A stretch of 64,000 nucleotides of DNA from Lentinula raphanica (Eukaryota; Basidiomycota; Agaricomycetes; Agaricales; Omphalotaceae). The stretch's first letter is position 1. Each line of letters starts with the position of its first letter. The notes under the pieces were generated by a model. That model was not told the origin of the DNA, did not search any database, and worked only from the letters and a program-made list of their open reading frames with translations. Location: assembly GCA_027919835.1 (NCBI GenBank), contig JANVFP010000030.1, positions 372,001-436,000 on the forward strand, given 5' to 3'. Both the position numbers and the translations under genes were made by a program. Positions 21,267 to 32,961 of this stretch are shown here, in pieces.

Positions 21267-22282
21267 TGTAAGCCATCAGCAAAATCACTCTGTGTCAGGA
21301 ATCAGACAAATTCACCTTAATTCCAGAACAAATCATACACTTTCCACTCGAAATTCCAACACTTTCTGGGGCTTCAAGATTATCTGATAATCATGGCTTA
21401 TTTTCAACCAAATCCCTTGATAACAATTACAAGAAAACATAAAAATATTGAATATAACTCTCAAGCATATGCCTGCCTAAACTCCAGCTTAAAATGCACT
21501 ATTTCCGGCGTATTTCTCTATGCTATAGTGGACTCCGGAATTTGATAATTAGTGGTGTCACTTCTGTGAAATGGTATGATCATACTTAAATGATGATGGT
21601 TTGATCTTCTTTTATTATTTCATGACCTGATTCTTTAAATATAAAATACCCAGTGGCCTCATCTAATTATTATGGCCTAATTCAATTATTATGGGCACAT
21701 TGAATTATTATGACCTTATTTGATTATAATGGCACCATTTGATTATTGTGGCCTCATCTTTTATTTAGTTTACACAGTATATAAAGGCCATGAGATACCT
21801 ACCTGTACCCCAGACTAGTTATTTTGTTACCTTCACCTATCTGATTCTGTGTCAACTCCTGTGACTGCACATGTTGTTCTCTCTTGTCTGAAGTCCATCC
21901 CAGCAAGCATATACTCTTGATCACATTGACTGACGTCCAATTCAGCCTTGTGGTCACTACTTCTCTCTTGTCTGACGTCCAATCCAGCAAGACCATATAT
22001 TACCAATCCATTGACTGACGTCCAACTCAGCTTTGTGATTGCTGTTTGTTCACTGTCTGACGTCCAACCCAGCTGTGCAACAATTGTGATTACCTGTCTG
22101 ATGTCCATCCCAGACAACGTAGCCACACCTTTTTGATACTTTGCTGATGTAATATTCCAGCAAAGGTCTGTGTGTTAGATTTATAGATTTCTAGAAGCCA
22201 TTTTGGTGATAACCCCAGGATAATCTACTTTCTGGTGATTCAGCTTTAGATCCGTGATCAGTGTTGCAACCAACACCTTACA
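21267..22282 (+). repeat. 5' LTR of a fourth LTR retrotransposon (Gypsy4)
   Basis: Bounded by TGTAAG and CTTACA (about 1016 bp). U3 holds tandem units of about 20 bp (aattattatggcctaattc type, 21,650-21,765) and a TATATAAA box at 21,778. Downstream are about six CTGACGTCCAA-type repeats (21,885-22,120). The 3' partner LTR is not in the window. The main support for the boundaries is the primer-binding site placed 2 nt after the end, as in the other LTR families here. Confidence 0.65.
21778..21823 (+). promoter_or_regulatory. LTR core promoter and self-primer sequence
   Basis: TATATAAA (21,778-21,785) is followed 34 nt after its start by AGACTAGTTATT (21,812-21,823). The reverse complement of that 12-mer is at 22,284-22,295, just after the LTR. 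The predicted transcript start is therefore at the A of AGACTAG. Confidence 0.65.
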
Positions 22283-22284
22283 TA

Positions 22285-22295
22285 ATAACTAGTCT
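22285..22295 (+). other. Primer-binding site complementary to the element's own RNA 5' end
   Basis: ATAACTAGTCT begins 2 nt after the LTR end (22,282) and is the exact reverse complement of the predicted first 11 nt of the transcript (21,812-21,822). I see no complementarity to a tRNA 3' end. Confidence 0.65.
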
Positions 22296-22311
22296 CCTGT
22301 TGTCATCAGTC

Positions 22312-22940
22312 ATGGCTACTAGAACTTTTACCTTCGAGGAAGTGGAGGTTGAGGAGGATATTTGTTATACTCCCTACTCCTTCCACATCCTTACACCTAC
22401 ATCAAGAAACATTGTACAGGGTACCCCTGCACACTTCAGTGATAATGCAGAGGACACTACTCCCCTACACTTTCCAGAACGTGGTCGTCGTCTTGGTCAA
22501 GCTCCACATCCGACCCATTCACTCTCACCAGTTCGTGTTCAAACTGAGGTCCAACGTATTGCTGCCTCTCAGGTACCCGAGCGGTCCTTCAGGCATCAAT
22601 ATTACACCCCAGAATCTGCTGGAATTCCAGTTCGAGCTGCACCAGGGCAGTCCACTTTGGCTAACGAGTTGGAGCTGGCAGATGAAATTCCTCCTGTACA
22701 GAGAAGTCCTGCAGCACCTACTAGAGGCCAGGAACTCCTTGTAGATCTTGTTGCAACTGAACGTCGTGTTTCTCCTCCAAACCAACAATCAGTTAGCAAT
22801 AGTCATCCAAGGTATTGCACACCTCCTACACCATCGGAAGTGTTCCATGAATACCTTGATTCTATGGAGCATCCTACCAATGATATCATGGATGTTTCCA
22901 TTGATAAACCCCCTGATCGACGAGCACATAGACCACTGCT
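22312..22940 (+). pseudogene. Gag-like ORF of Gypsy4, truncated by hAT end
   Basis: ATG at 22,312 (MATRTFTFEEVEVEEDICY) lies 30 nt after the LTR. About 210 element-derived residues follow, rich in Pro, Ser and acidic residues, before the hAT terminal repeat begins at about 22,941. The frame then reads through to 23,013 in foreign sequence. There is no zinc knuckle in the part that remains. It is called gag-like only from its position behind an LTR and primer site. Confidence 0.5.
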
Positions 22941-23145
22941 AGTGAAGGGCTCGTGTCAGTTTGGGTGTCAGAACACCAAGCCCAACCTGGAACTGTCATC
23001 CGGGTACGGCTAACCCTGTTACCTGACAAACCCGGATGTTGTGAGGCTACCCGACACCAAGAAGTTGGGTTGACAATGTCAGATTTGGTAGCAAGAGTAC
23101 AGAATATGTATATACATCATACAGAATATATGTATAGTAACTAGG

Positions 23146-24216
23146 TTATGCAGAATCATCATCAAAAAAGTCTTGACCCTCATTGTTAGCCTTGTCCGAC
23201 ACAAGATACTCAAGTAGCTTCTCATTCAAAATGAAATCTGCCCGCAACCAATCACCGAAGCACATAAGTGCACGAATAGTTTGTGGGCAAAGCCGATTAC
23301 GAAGGTGAGAGATGAGGATGCGCCCTCTGAAAAATGTTCGTTCAATGGCAACAGACGTTGCTAAACAATCTGAATTAGTATTGGACGCAATGATATATTT
23401 CAAAAACAACATACCAGGAATCGAGTGTACAGATATTGCCATCTTAGCCAGGTTTGGATATAGTTTGCGGTTACCCAACCCCCACTGGATAGGGTTATCG
23501 GTGGCAACACAACTGTCAGTGAGGTAGCGAGTGAGTTCGTCCTGATCCCCAATTGCAGGATCCATTTGCTTGTGTTTGTTGAGGAGAGACATGAATGAAC
23601 TTTGGTGTGAAAGGCCGGCTACAGGCTAGGATAATTTTAGTATAGAATATTGCCTATCTATGAGCAAGCACGCACCGAAAGTGAGACCAAAGATGACCCA
23701 TTTGATGGTTTATAATCTCGCTCCCAAGCTTCGCGTGTAATGAATGAGGCCGTGTCAATCCATTCCTGGATCCAGCCTGCTTTTCGGAAGTAATCAAGCT
23801 TGCAGGACGGATCAAGGACTGAAGAAAGAAGATAGATAATGTGCATCAATAATCAGAGAAATATAACATACCCATGGCTATGCAATAGAGCTCGGAATTG
23901 TCAGTAAGGGAGTAGTATTTATCCAAAGTTTTTTTGCCAATAGAAAGTGCATGGCGTATGGGTTCCGAGAGATCTTCATTGTTGAGAATACCTGTTGCGA
24001 AAACCTCATCCATGGCATCCATGGCAGGATTCACTGCCGAAATGTTGGTACCGTCTTGCAAAAAAAATAATGTCACTTCTTTCAATATCTACAAAGCCTC
24101 GTCAGGTATTTATGTAGTGAGAGAGGGAGGAATACATTATACGCACAAGTAAGGCTGCTCTCAGTTCTTTGACTACCTCCCATTCCTCTTCAGTTGATGC
24201 ATATTCGGTGAAATTA
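23146..24216 (-). pseudogene. hAT transposase, C-terminal half
   Basis: Three to four minus-strand exons. Just after the FB junction comes FTEYASTEEEWEVVKELRAA, then NPAMDAMDEVF, LSSVLDPSCKLDYFRKAGW, and finally the hAT dimerisation domain: ELTRYLTD, YPNLAKMA, then SVAIERTFFRGRILISHLRN and LCPQTIRALMCFGDW, ending at 23,146. Short GT-AG introns separate the pieces (for example around 23,600-23,660). The Asn/Ser-Phe junction with the N-terminal half at 51,925 reads through once FB copy 2 is removed. Confidence 0.85.
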
Positions 24217-26112
24217 CAGCTGAAGCTGTAAGAGCTTCGCAAAGTAGTCTGATAAGTCTCCAAGATTATTTCGCAAAGTAACCCGAGTGGCTCTCGAAGC
24301 TCAAAAAACCCTTTCGGGCAGGCCAGTAGGGCTCCGGGGGTGCTCGGCTATTTAGTATATTTATTAATATTCAATAATTTTTTTATTATTTAATAGGTAT
24401 ATTATAATAAATCTACTTTGCGAAGCTATGCTGCACTTCGCGAAGTGACTACGTTTACGACAATCATGGAATCAGGTAAATTAGGGTTACATCATTATGT
24501 CATTGATTTCCTTTTTGGGTTATGGTATTTTTGAATAGAAAAATGCATGTTATGATATCATTGATTTTGGGATGCTAAAAATCACAGATGAATCCAAAAA
24601 TGGCTATAGGGAGGTACTGGCTACCTCAGGCACATCAAAATTGCCTAAAAAGGAAATTGGTCCAAAAATAGAACTTGATCTCATCAGGTAGCAAAAAATC
24701 TGAAAAAATCATGAAAAATACTCAAAAAATTCAGGGTCACCTCAATGGCCCTGAAAACACAAAATAAAAAAAAATACGCGACAAGTGTAAAAATTTTTAT
24801 CACTCCAAATCATACCAGATCCTCTATACATTGAGTATATATGATGTACATGCTATTTTTAGCACCCCTGGTACACTCAGATACTCAGAATGGCTTATAT
24901 CATTCAATATATTCAGCACACTCAATGCTTATTATACTTAACACACTTAACAATGAAAAAACTCAGAATAGTAGTAATGTATATCATACTCAACACACTC
25001 AACAATGAAAAACCTCAAAATAGTGTTCATGTGTATTATACTTAACACACTTAACACACTTAACAATGAAAAAACTCGGAATAGTAGTAATGTATATCAT
25101 ACTCAACACACTCAACAATGAAAAAGCTCGAAACAGTGTTCATGTGTATTATACTTAACATACTCAACACACTCAACAATGAAAAAACTCAGAACAGTGC
25201 TCATGTGTGTTACACTTAACACACTTCATCAATCAATATAACATACTTAACAATCAAAAACTTGGAGTAGTGTTATCACACATTATACTTAACACACTTC
25301 ATCAGTAAGTATAACATACCTTCAATAGGACATTGTTATACTATGACACACTTATAACAACAAGTTTTGGGCGCTTATGGGCGCTTATTTGGGGTTTTTG
25401 AGACGAAATTCATTAATAGCACACTCAATAATTTTTGTGTGGGCTCTATATTGTGTCAGGATGTTGTCTATATCATATTCCTCTAGATATAATTCGGAGA
25501 ACTCAAAAATATAACCTGTGTGGCTAGCTATACTATGATCTTTTGTGATATAACAGTGTTTTATGAGGGGGCTCCTTGTTCTCGAACCACCACCAGTTTG
25601 AGTTTTCCCATGCACCTGTGGCACAAGGCCAGTTCATCCCTCAGATAACGAGTTTGTTGCTGAGTAGGATCGCTGGAGAATACCAATTAGTCCTCAATAT
25701 TGAAAGAGTAACACCAAATGCTCCTTCATCTACACCTGTACTCAGGCTGACCAACCGAAGGCAAATGCAGATACCCACTCAAAAAGGAAACTACAACCGT
25801 GGGGAATAGTGACATGCCGAATTGGGCAACAAATAACACTTCTCTCCAGTCTCTCACCATCGAAAAACAACTTCAACGACACAAGACTTTGCCACAGCTA
25901 CTCTACAGGTAGCACTACTAGATATACAGGAGTACTCAGACCGCATAAGGAGATGGACACGTTGCCACAAAAGAAAGGTACACCTTTTTCAGAGTGAACA
26001 AGCGCCGTCTGGTTTTGAAAATATAAAAGCTCCTAGTCCCATATTGCCACTCCGCAACATTCTTTGTGCATCTATGACAATCCACACCCGAACTGCAATA
26101 ATTTTCCTACAA

Positions 26113-28028
26113 ATGTCTAATCAACACACTCAAGGATCTCACCAAGGCAGTGGTTGACTCCCATCCCCTCAACTTCCATCCTCGTTCCTTGACCCTGTCT
26201 CCCCGGGCAAGGTCCTCGAAGCTCTCGCCAGCAGTGGCAGTGTAATAGATAGTATCCATTCCCCTGCCCCAGCCCAGAAGAAAGAGCCGGCGAATCTCCA
26301 ATCGATCAACAGTACAAATCAAAATTCAACCAGTATCAACAAAGACAAAGGACCGGGCAACAAGTCGACTGTTGCTGCGGCGGACGCTGAAAGTGCCAAT
26401 ACTCCTGGAGCTGGGCTCTCTGTGGGGGATGCTCTGACAGATCTCCTACCCCAACCTCGTCGATCCGGTAGGAAGACCTCAGCCCCGACTATAATCCGTA
26501 AGTCCAATTTACTGCGATGAGCATGATTCGACCATCTAACACCACCATAGAGCCACTGACATCTCAAAACATGGCTAAGCCAAAGCGCACCCGAAACACG
26601 GCGTCCATGGAAGCAACACAAGGAGATAATGCAGGTCTGGAGTTGCAGGGAGAACCGGAAGAAGCAGGGACAGCCAGGAGCAACAAAGGAAAGAAGCTCA
26701 AGGGTACGAAGATCATGGTCCAGCCCCTTCCACTCCAAGCTCACCAGCGATCTCCTGTAGCCGATCCACCACCTCCGACCCCCACCCGCCTGATTTATGA
26801 AGCTGATCCCGTACCTGGTGACACTGATGGCCTAGTCTCTGGAGACGATGACCCTGAAGATTTTGGTATGGTAGGAGAGGAGGAAGCTCTTCAAATCCTC
26901 ACTGCGCGGAAGGAAGCGTTGCGACGTCCACTCTCTCCCCTCGATGCTGCATACAGTGATGAGGAGGAGCAAAGGCATCTTGCATGAGCCAAAGCTATAT
27001 CTGCCACACGTCCACCTGGCCCTCTCAAGTCCGGATTCCCCCCTCTTAGCGTAAGCAGACCTGGCTTTGGAACGCCAGTGAGTGAACCAACGAATGCCCG
27101 AGGGGGAGTATGGACTCTGGGGAAGATTCCCCGATACCCTCCTAATACCGAACCAGCTTCTCCCCCTCCTGCGAAAAAGCACCAGGATAACCATCACCTT
27201 CCGACTACTACCCTTGTCCCGCATACTCCTCCCCGCCGAAGGAGATCTCCTCTGCCAGCTGCTCCACAAACAACTGACAATCATATCGTTGGCAGCAACG
27301 ACGACAATGACGATGACAACGAGACGAAGAATTTATGAGGAACCATAGATGGTAGGGTCCCAAGCATATATACCACCCCAGCCAAGGCGTGCGGCCGTTT
27401 CCCTTGGGTGTCGGGCCTTAATGCTGAGACCTTCGGGAAAGGCCAGGATCCTGAGCAGGTGAAAGAGTGGCTGAAAGAGGCGATCGAACACCCGGACAAG
27501 AACTTCGTGCTTGTTTGGTATGCCGATGAAAGCCACTTGACCCCTTCTCAACGTCGTGCTATTGCGCGGCATCTCATCGCCGGTCGAACCAACCTACCCA
27601 AGGACGAGGTGAGGACGTCACCCCCCAACCCAATCTTGAGGGCAGATGGATCCGTCCAAGGAGCACCAAAATATGACCTCCTTCGGGGTGCGGTTGCAGA
27701 TGCGGCAGCAAATATCCTCAGCAGCGATGGACAGTCGGTAATAGCTGAGGGTGGGAAGGCAGTCTTCCTCTCCGATTTCCCACCTATCAACGACCATTTC
27801 CTTGCCCTCATAGAAGGTCTCACCTTCCTCGACAATGAGGAGGAGGCCGCTGAGTGTGAGGTTTTCATACGCACTGCTCTTGCCAACCACTCAAAGATTA
27901 AGCAACTCATTGTCTCCAAGGCGCCAGCCACCAATCCACCGGTAGCTCCTGATGTGGTATACCGCAACTGGTTAGATACGTTGACCGTTACATCACTTGT
28001 GATTGGGCGTTCTGGCACTAAACCCAAT
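26113..28028 (+). pseudogene. LINE ORF1 (gag-like), N-terminal part, with an intron
   Basis: ATG at 26,113 (MSNQHTQGSHQ). A 53-nt intron, 26,498-26,550, has donor GTAAGT, branch CTAAC and acceptor TAG; removing it joins SAPTII to QPLTSQNMAKP in the frame used downstream. The protein is Pro-, Ser- and acidic-rich, then has a folded-looking part (EQVKEWLKEAIEHPDKNFVL, then LTPSQRRAIARHL). In-frame TGA codons lie at 26,155, 26,985 and 27,336, each consistent with an original CGA. The coding sequence is cut at 28,028 by Gypsy1 and resumes at 44,319 in the same frame. ORF1 proteins bind LINE RNA. Confidence 0.75.
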
Positions 28029-28614
28029 TGTTAGGACCGTGCCACCGACGGAGTCGGAGCTCCGATCAGAGACACAGAGGATTGTTGAACGTTAGTGTTG
28101 TTATTGAGCAACACCCTCGCCACGTTACCGTGTTCAACCAAGAGAGCAGAGGAGGACGAGTACAACGTGTACGAAGTCCGACGGAGGTTCGGAGTCGGCG
28201 ATGATCAACGATCAAGACGACACCGAGAGCACAGAGGTGAGTGTTAACGTTAACGAGGTAATCCAAGTTGATATTAAAACTGAGGTATGTAAGTAAGTAC
28301 AGGCTCCTTATATACTGTACGGATAGTCAGTCTAATCTAAAGTACAATAAGACGATACACATCTCGGTACTTCAGCATCGGAGGTGAGAAAGACAATAAG
28401 CTATTGTAAAGTAAATCAATATAAAGGTCAGCTGAGCTGTCAGAGAATAAAACAATAAGATCATAATCAAGTTAGTCCAAACCGATACACCGGCGGAATC
28501 GGAATGAGGGACAAGGTGGATGCTGTTGGAAATGACTTAGAGAGATTCAGGAAATCTCCAAGTCCAACCTCCGAGTGAAGCTCCGACGGAGCTCCGATTC
28601 TGATGGTCGTAACA
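28029..28614 (-). repeat. Gypsy1 3' LTR
   Basis: 586 bp, TGTTAGGACC to GGTCGTAACA as written on the plus strand. By eye identical to 43,728-44,313. The CCAAT duplication lies on its outer side. Confidence 0.95.
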
Positions 28615-28823
28615 GTATCCCCCTCTTAGGCTTGAGCCCTCGAAAGCCGATGGCGAAATCCAGCACGATCATATGATCCTGTTGATCCGATCACATGACT
28701 CCGTTGGTCCGATTCTAGAGCTCTGGAATCGGCCAGCCCGATTAGGAAACGGTTTGATGGTGGTCTTAGAATTTTGACGCGAAAAGACCAGCCCTAAACG
28801 ATGGTCCGTGCGCCGATCCAAGG

Positions 28824-28830
28824 TATAAAA
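28824..28830 (+). promoter_or_regulatory. TATA box of the antisense gene in Gypsy1
   Basis: TATAAAA lies 44 nt upstream of the ATG at 28,868, on the plus strand, just inside the 3' LTR. It suggests the antisense gene has its own promoter rather than relying on the LTR. Confidence 0.55.
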
Positions 28831-28867
28831 GCGGAGCAGGATTAGAGGGGACTTCAAAATTTCTCTC

Positions 28868-30201
28868 ATGTCTCGATTCCGATCCAGTACCAACGCCAAC
28901 ACCACCACCACTACTACCACCACCACCGATGGACCTGACTTAGTCAGGTTACCAGTCCTTCGGCTTCGTGGTGACGAAACCGCCGAACAACGTCGACGAC
29001 GTGAGGCGGAGGCAGATGAGGCGGCACTTGCAGCGATGCGGGAGCGCCTAGAACAGAACCGACGACGGCGGGAGGAGGAGGAGAAACAAGAAGCGGAGGA
29101 GAGACAGCGGAGAGAAGAAGAGGAGCGACGAGAGGAGGAGCGCCGACTTGCGGAGGAACGCCGAGCCGAAGAGGACCGACTCCAACGCGAGGCGGAGGAA
29201 CGAGTAGAGGAAGCCCACCGACGGAAAGTACGGGAAGGCAAGAAACGTCGGGCGGAGGAAGAAGAGGCTGGTAAAGCCAAGAAGAAGACCAAGGTTGGTG
29301 GCTCTCATCAGCTACCGCCGCCGGAGCAACTTCGGTTGCTTCGACTTCGACGATTTTCTGATGCTTCGGCAAGCAGAAAATTTCTTCCTGTTCCTATTTG
29401 ATTACTGATACGTTTCTGGTTAGCATAATACCACGACACAGACGACTCCGGCGGAGTCTCCATCGGCGGGTCCATCCCGAATCCGAAGGTATGTTCCTGA
29501 ATTTCCATTTATTCCTTTCGTGGTAAGTCACTCACTAACTTCTTTTCTTTTGTGCTCGTCTGACTCATAGCCAGAATGTCGGCACCGGAGGAGACCCGAG
29601 CGACGACGAGTACCCAGGTCCAGACGACGACAGTTCGGAGGCATCGCCGGCTCCTAGCGGAGGGGACGACGAGTCCGACGAACACCGAGCTTGTGCGAGG
29701 TGTCATCGCCTCGAACGGGACGAGTTCTGCGTTCCGCAGACTAGGAAGAATGCCACCGCCTGCCAGCCTTGCCACGACAACAAGGTGCAGTGCTCGTGGT
29801 CCGGTTCCGTCGGAGCGGTTCCAACTCGTACCGGTCCAGGACGAAAACCAAAACCCAGGAAGGCGAAGACTCCGATCCGAGGGACCGACAACTCCTTGAG
29901 GTTGTCCAACCTCGAGGACGACATCCAGGGTCTCAAGGAGACCTTCAACGATCTTGCCAACACTCAGCAAGAGATCCTGGATATGTTGAGGGAAAACCGG
30001 GCGGAGTCATCAAGACAGGCCCACAACACCGACGCCCGCCTTCGGACTATCGAGGCCACCCTCGATTACCTGTTGGAGTTTTTCCAGGTGGGAGAAGATA
30101 ACGCGCCGAAGGAAACAGAGTCGGAGCAGGACAAGAAGAAGAAAAAGAAAATGGAAGTCATTCAAGTGGACTCCTCGGATGAAGAGGACAGTTCGGACTA
30201 G
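28868..30201 (+). CDS. Antisense spliced gene inside Gypsy1: coiled-coil and Cys-cluster protein
   Basis: Three exons are predicted: 28,868-29,293, 29,424-29,488 and 29,571-30,201. Lengths sum to 1122 nt, giving 373 residues and a stop with no internal stop. Introns are GT-AG (130 and 82 nt; the second has donor GTATGT). Exon 1 has a Thr run and a long Glu/Arg-rich coiled coil. Exon 3 has an acidic linker, then CARCHR...C...CQPCHDNKVQCSW, a cysteine pattern like a zinc binuclear cluster, then a second helical segment (LEDDIQGLKETFNDLANTQQ) and a K/D/E-rich tail. I recall Cys-cluster proteins of this kind as common uncharacterised proteins in Agaricomycetes; a nuclear DNA-binding role is inference. 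The first intron's GTTGGT donor is weak. Confidence 0.7.
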
Positions 30202-30532
30202 TAGTAAAACTTGTATATAAAATTTTCTTGGTTTTTCTTGAAGTCCAAACTTGGTATATAATGAACTTGCATATTGTGAAATGAAGTCCAATGAGAAAGA
30301 AATAGTAAAGTAGATACAAAAAATGAAAACAACGATAAGTCCGACGGAAATCCGTCGGAATGGACTTAGAAAAAGTTAAGAGAAAAAAAAATATAAACGC
30401 TCAATTTGCTATCATCGCGTTTATACTCAATCAGTATAAATACCGAGAGTGTTGAATAAAATACACCGAAGTGTAGTGTTAGTACAACAATGAAAACAGA
30501 AGTAAAATCAATGATATAAAATGAACACATAG

Positions 30533-32536
30533 CTAAGTCAAAGGTCCGGGTTTGTCTGGATATCGGAGGTGGAAAGCCGGAATGAGTTCGTCGGCATGAA
30601 TGTCGTCTGCAGCAACCCAAGAGAACTCCTCATCGGTACCTTCATAACCAGACCATCTAACGAAGTACCGGAGGGGACAACGTTTGAACCGACGGTCCAG
30701 CTTTGAATCAAGTACTTCAGCAACGAGGTACTCAACTTCACCTTCAACCTCGATCGGAGGTGGAGGTGTTTGGGTCCGATTCGGAATCGGATTCGGATAG
30801 GAGGGTTCGAGTTGTGAGACGTGGAAGACAGGATGAATGCGACGAAGATAATCGGGAAGTTGTATCTTGTATGAGAGAGAGCCGATCTTTTCAAGAACCG
30901 TGAAAGGTCCAAGATACTTCTCTGCAAACTTCGCTGTAGGTCGAGTGGATCTGATGTATTTTGCTAGAACGAAGACTTCCGATCCGACGGAGAACTCCGG
31001 TGGAGGAATTCGTTTTCGATCAGCCTGTTCCTTGTATTTCTTTTGAGCATTAGTGATTTCATCACGTAGAAAAGTATGAAGCTCATCAAGATTAACAACG
31101 AAATCCTTGGCTAAGTCGGAACGAATATCGATCTCCGGTCGGACTGTGATGTTCGGATGGTAGCCTTTGTTAGCAAAGAACGGAGTAAGACCAGTAGAAG
31201 CGTTAGGAGCGTTATTATAAGCAAATTCCGCAATCGGAAGAAGGGATGACCAGTCGTCCTGTTGATAAGAACAATAGATCCGGATGTACTGCTCCAGAGT
31301 TTGGTTTACTCGTTCGGTTTGACCATCAGCTTCCGGATGATAACCAGACGTATAGTGTAATTCCATCGACAAAGCTTGACCTAAAGCTCGGAAAAACGCC
31401 GAAACGAATTCCGATCCTCGGTCGGAAGTAACATGATTCGGAACACCGTGTTTAGAGAAGACATGAATAATGAAAAGTTGCGCCAATTGTTCGGAGGTGA
31501 TTTTGTCGTCACAGGCAATAAAGATAGCTTGTTTGGAAGCACGATCGACTACGACCAAGATAGCGGTGTAGCCGTCGGAGTCAGGAAGTTGTTCGATGAA
31601 ATCTATTGAGATTGAATCCCAAGGACGAGAAGGCACAGGGAGAGGTTTGAGAAGTCCGTAGGGACGATGCCGACGGGGTTTATTCCGACCGCAAATCGTA
31701 CAAGACGAAACATAGTCCTTAACGAATTCTCGTACCTTTGGCCAAGTATATTGACGACGTACAGCTTCGAGAGTCCGATTCTGACCAAAGTGGCCAGAGA
31801 GAGGATGATCATGAAAGAATTGGAGGATCTGCAACCTGAGATCTCCGAAGTTCGGAACGTATATTCGACCATCCAGACGCAAGAGACCATCTAAACCCAT
31901 AGTCCATCGGAGGTTAGAAGGATCATCGACCAACTTCAAACCCGCCATCGCTTCGCCGTCGGAGGAGTAATGTTCTCGGATCGATTGATGAACTGCTTCA
32001 AAGTCCATAACAACCGACGCTCGGAGAACAGGACCTTCAAGGAAGGTAGCACGAAGTGATGTAGTGAGTTGATCATTAGTGAATATGGGTCTAAAATTGT
32101 GAGGATTAACTTGCGCGTAGCCGATATCCCCCTCTTTGGGATAGACGTCCCATTGTCTAGTCATAGCGTCAGGTTTCGCACCGAGTTTTCCAGGACGGAA
32201 ACGGATAACGAAGTTGAACTGGTGAAGGTATTCGGACCATCGGACCTGCCGTCGGGTAAGAATCTTCGTAGTGGAGAAGTACTCCAGATTCTTATGATCA
32301 GTAACGACGTCGATCGGAGTGCCCGAACCTTCAAGGTAATGCCGCCAAGCTTTAAAAGCTTTGAAGATAGCTAGCAATTCCTTGTCATGAGTGTCATAGT
32401 TCAATTCGGCCGAATGGAAAGTGCGAGAAAGGAAGGCCACCGGATGAATTTCTCCATCGGCGCCGACGATGGATAGAATAGCTGCTAGAGCATAATCCGA
32501 CGCATCTGTTTCGACAATAAGAGGTTTATCAGGTTC
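30533..32536 (-). CDS. Gypsy1 pol, RNase H-integrase-chromodomain part
   Basis: Reads from the Gypsy2 insertion point: ETDASDYALAAILS (RNase H), FHDHPLSGHFG...CTICGRNK (HHCC zinc of integrase), then the core with SIDFIEQLPDS, TSDRGSEFVSAFF and the E of NQTLEQYIRIY. It ends with a chromodomain (YLVAEVLDSKLDRR, then YFVRWSGY..EFSW) that in chromoviruses targets integration to heterochromatin. No stop interrupts it. The frame matches the PR-RT part at 40,051 when the 7514-bp insertion is removed, so pol was intact before Gypsy2 landed. Confidence 0.93.
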   Translation of the reverse strand, partial: EPDKPLIVETDASDYALAAILSIVGADGEIHPVAFLSRTFHSAELNYDTHDKELLAIFKAFKAWRHYLEGSGTPIDVVTDHKNLEYFSTTKILTRRQVRWSEYLHQFNFVIRFRPGKLGAKPDAMTRQWDVYPKEGDIGYAQVNPHNFRPIFTNDQLTTSLRATFLEGPVLRASVVMDFEAVHQSIREHYSSDGEAMAGLKLVDDPSNLRWTMGLDGLLRLDGRIYVPNFGDLRLQILQFFHDHPLSGHFGQNRTLEAVRRQYTWPKVREFVKDYVSSCTICGRNKPRRHRPYGLLKPLPVPSRPWDSISIDFIEQLPDSDGYTAILVVVDRASKQAIFIACDDKITSEQLAQLFIIHVFSKHGVPNHVTSDRGSEFVSAFFRALGQALSMELHYTSGYHPEADGQTERVNQTLEQYIRIYCSYQQDDWSSLLPIAEFAYNNAPNASTGLTPFFANKGYHPNITVRPEIDIRSDLAKDFVVNLDELHTFLRDEITNAQKKYKEQADRKRIPPPEFSVGSEVFVLAKYIRSTRPTAKFAEKYLGPFTVLEKIGSLSYKIQLPDYLRRIHPVFHVSQLEPSYPNPIPNRTQTPPPPIEVEGEVEYLVAEVLDSKLDRRFKRCPLRYFVRWSGYEGTDEEFSWVAADDIHADELIPAFHLRYPDKPGPLT

Positions 32537-32961
32537 TATCACAACTTAGAACTCACCTAGTTGTAGTTGCAAAGGTTGGGGATAGTGACAGAGTATGAGC
32601 ACAAGTTGATCACAAGAGGATAAAAGATGTTCTTGAATCTGGGGGGATACCCAGGAATACAGAGGGGTATTTATACTACTCTGGAACAGTGGGTAATCTA
32701 ATATCCATGTAGCTAGGTAACTTAATATCAGTGTATCTAAGTGACCTGATATTAATGTAGCTAGGTAACTTAATATCAGTGTAACTAAGTGACCTGATAT
32801 TACTGTAGCCAGGTAACCTGATATTACTGTGTGATTGTACATATGAGAAGATGATGGCACAGAGATGCTTAGCTAATAAACTACTACTGATAATCAAATG
32901 ATAAAATAGGAAAAAGATAAGATAAATGATCAAGGATAGGAGTATAAGGAAATCTGTGACA
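32537..32961 (-). repeat. Gypsy2 3' LTR
   Basis: 425 bp, with ends TATCACAAC and CTGTGACA on the plus strand (TGTCACAG to GTTGTGATA in element sense). U3 contains about five tandem units of the type GTAATATCAGGTTACCTGGCTACA (32,700-32,835). Confidence 0.95.

Noticed and set aside
23312..23527. Plus-strand ORF at the hAT C-terminus
   Set aside because: It is the complement of the conserved hAT dimerisation domain, which is clearly coded on the minus strand.
29048..29308. Leu/Phe-rich minus-strand frames opposite the coiled-coil exon
   Set aside because: They are antisense shadows of the Glu/Arg-rich coiled coil.
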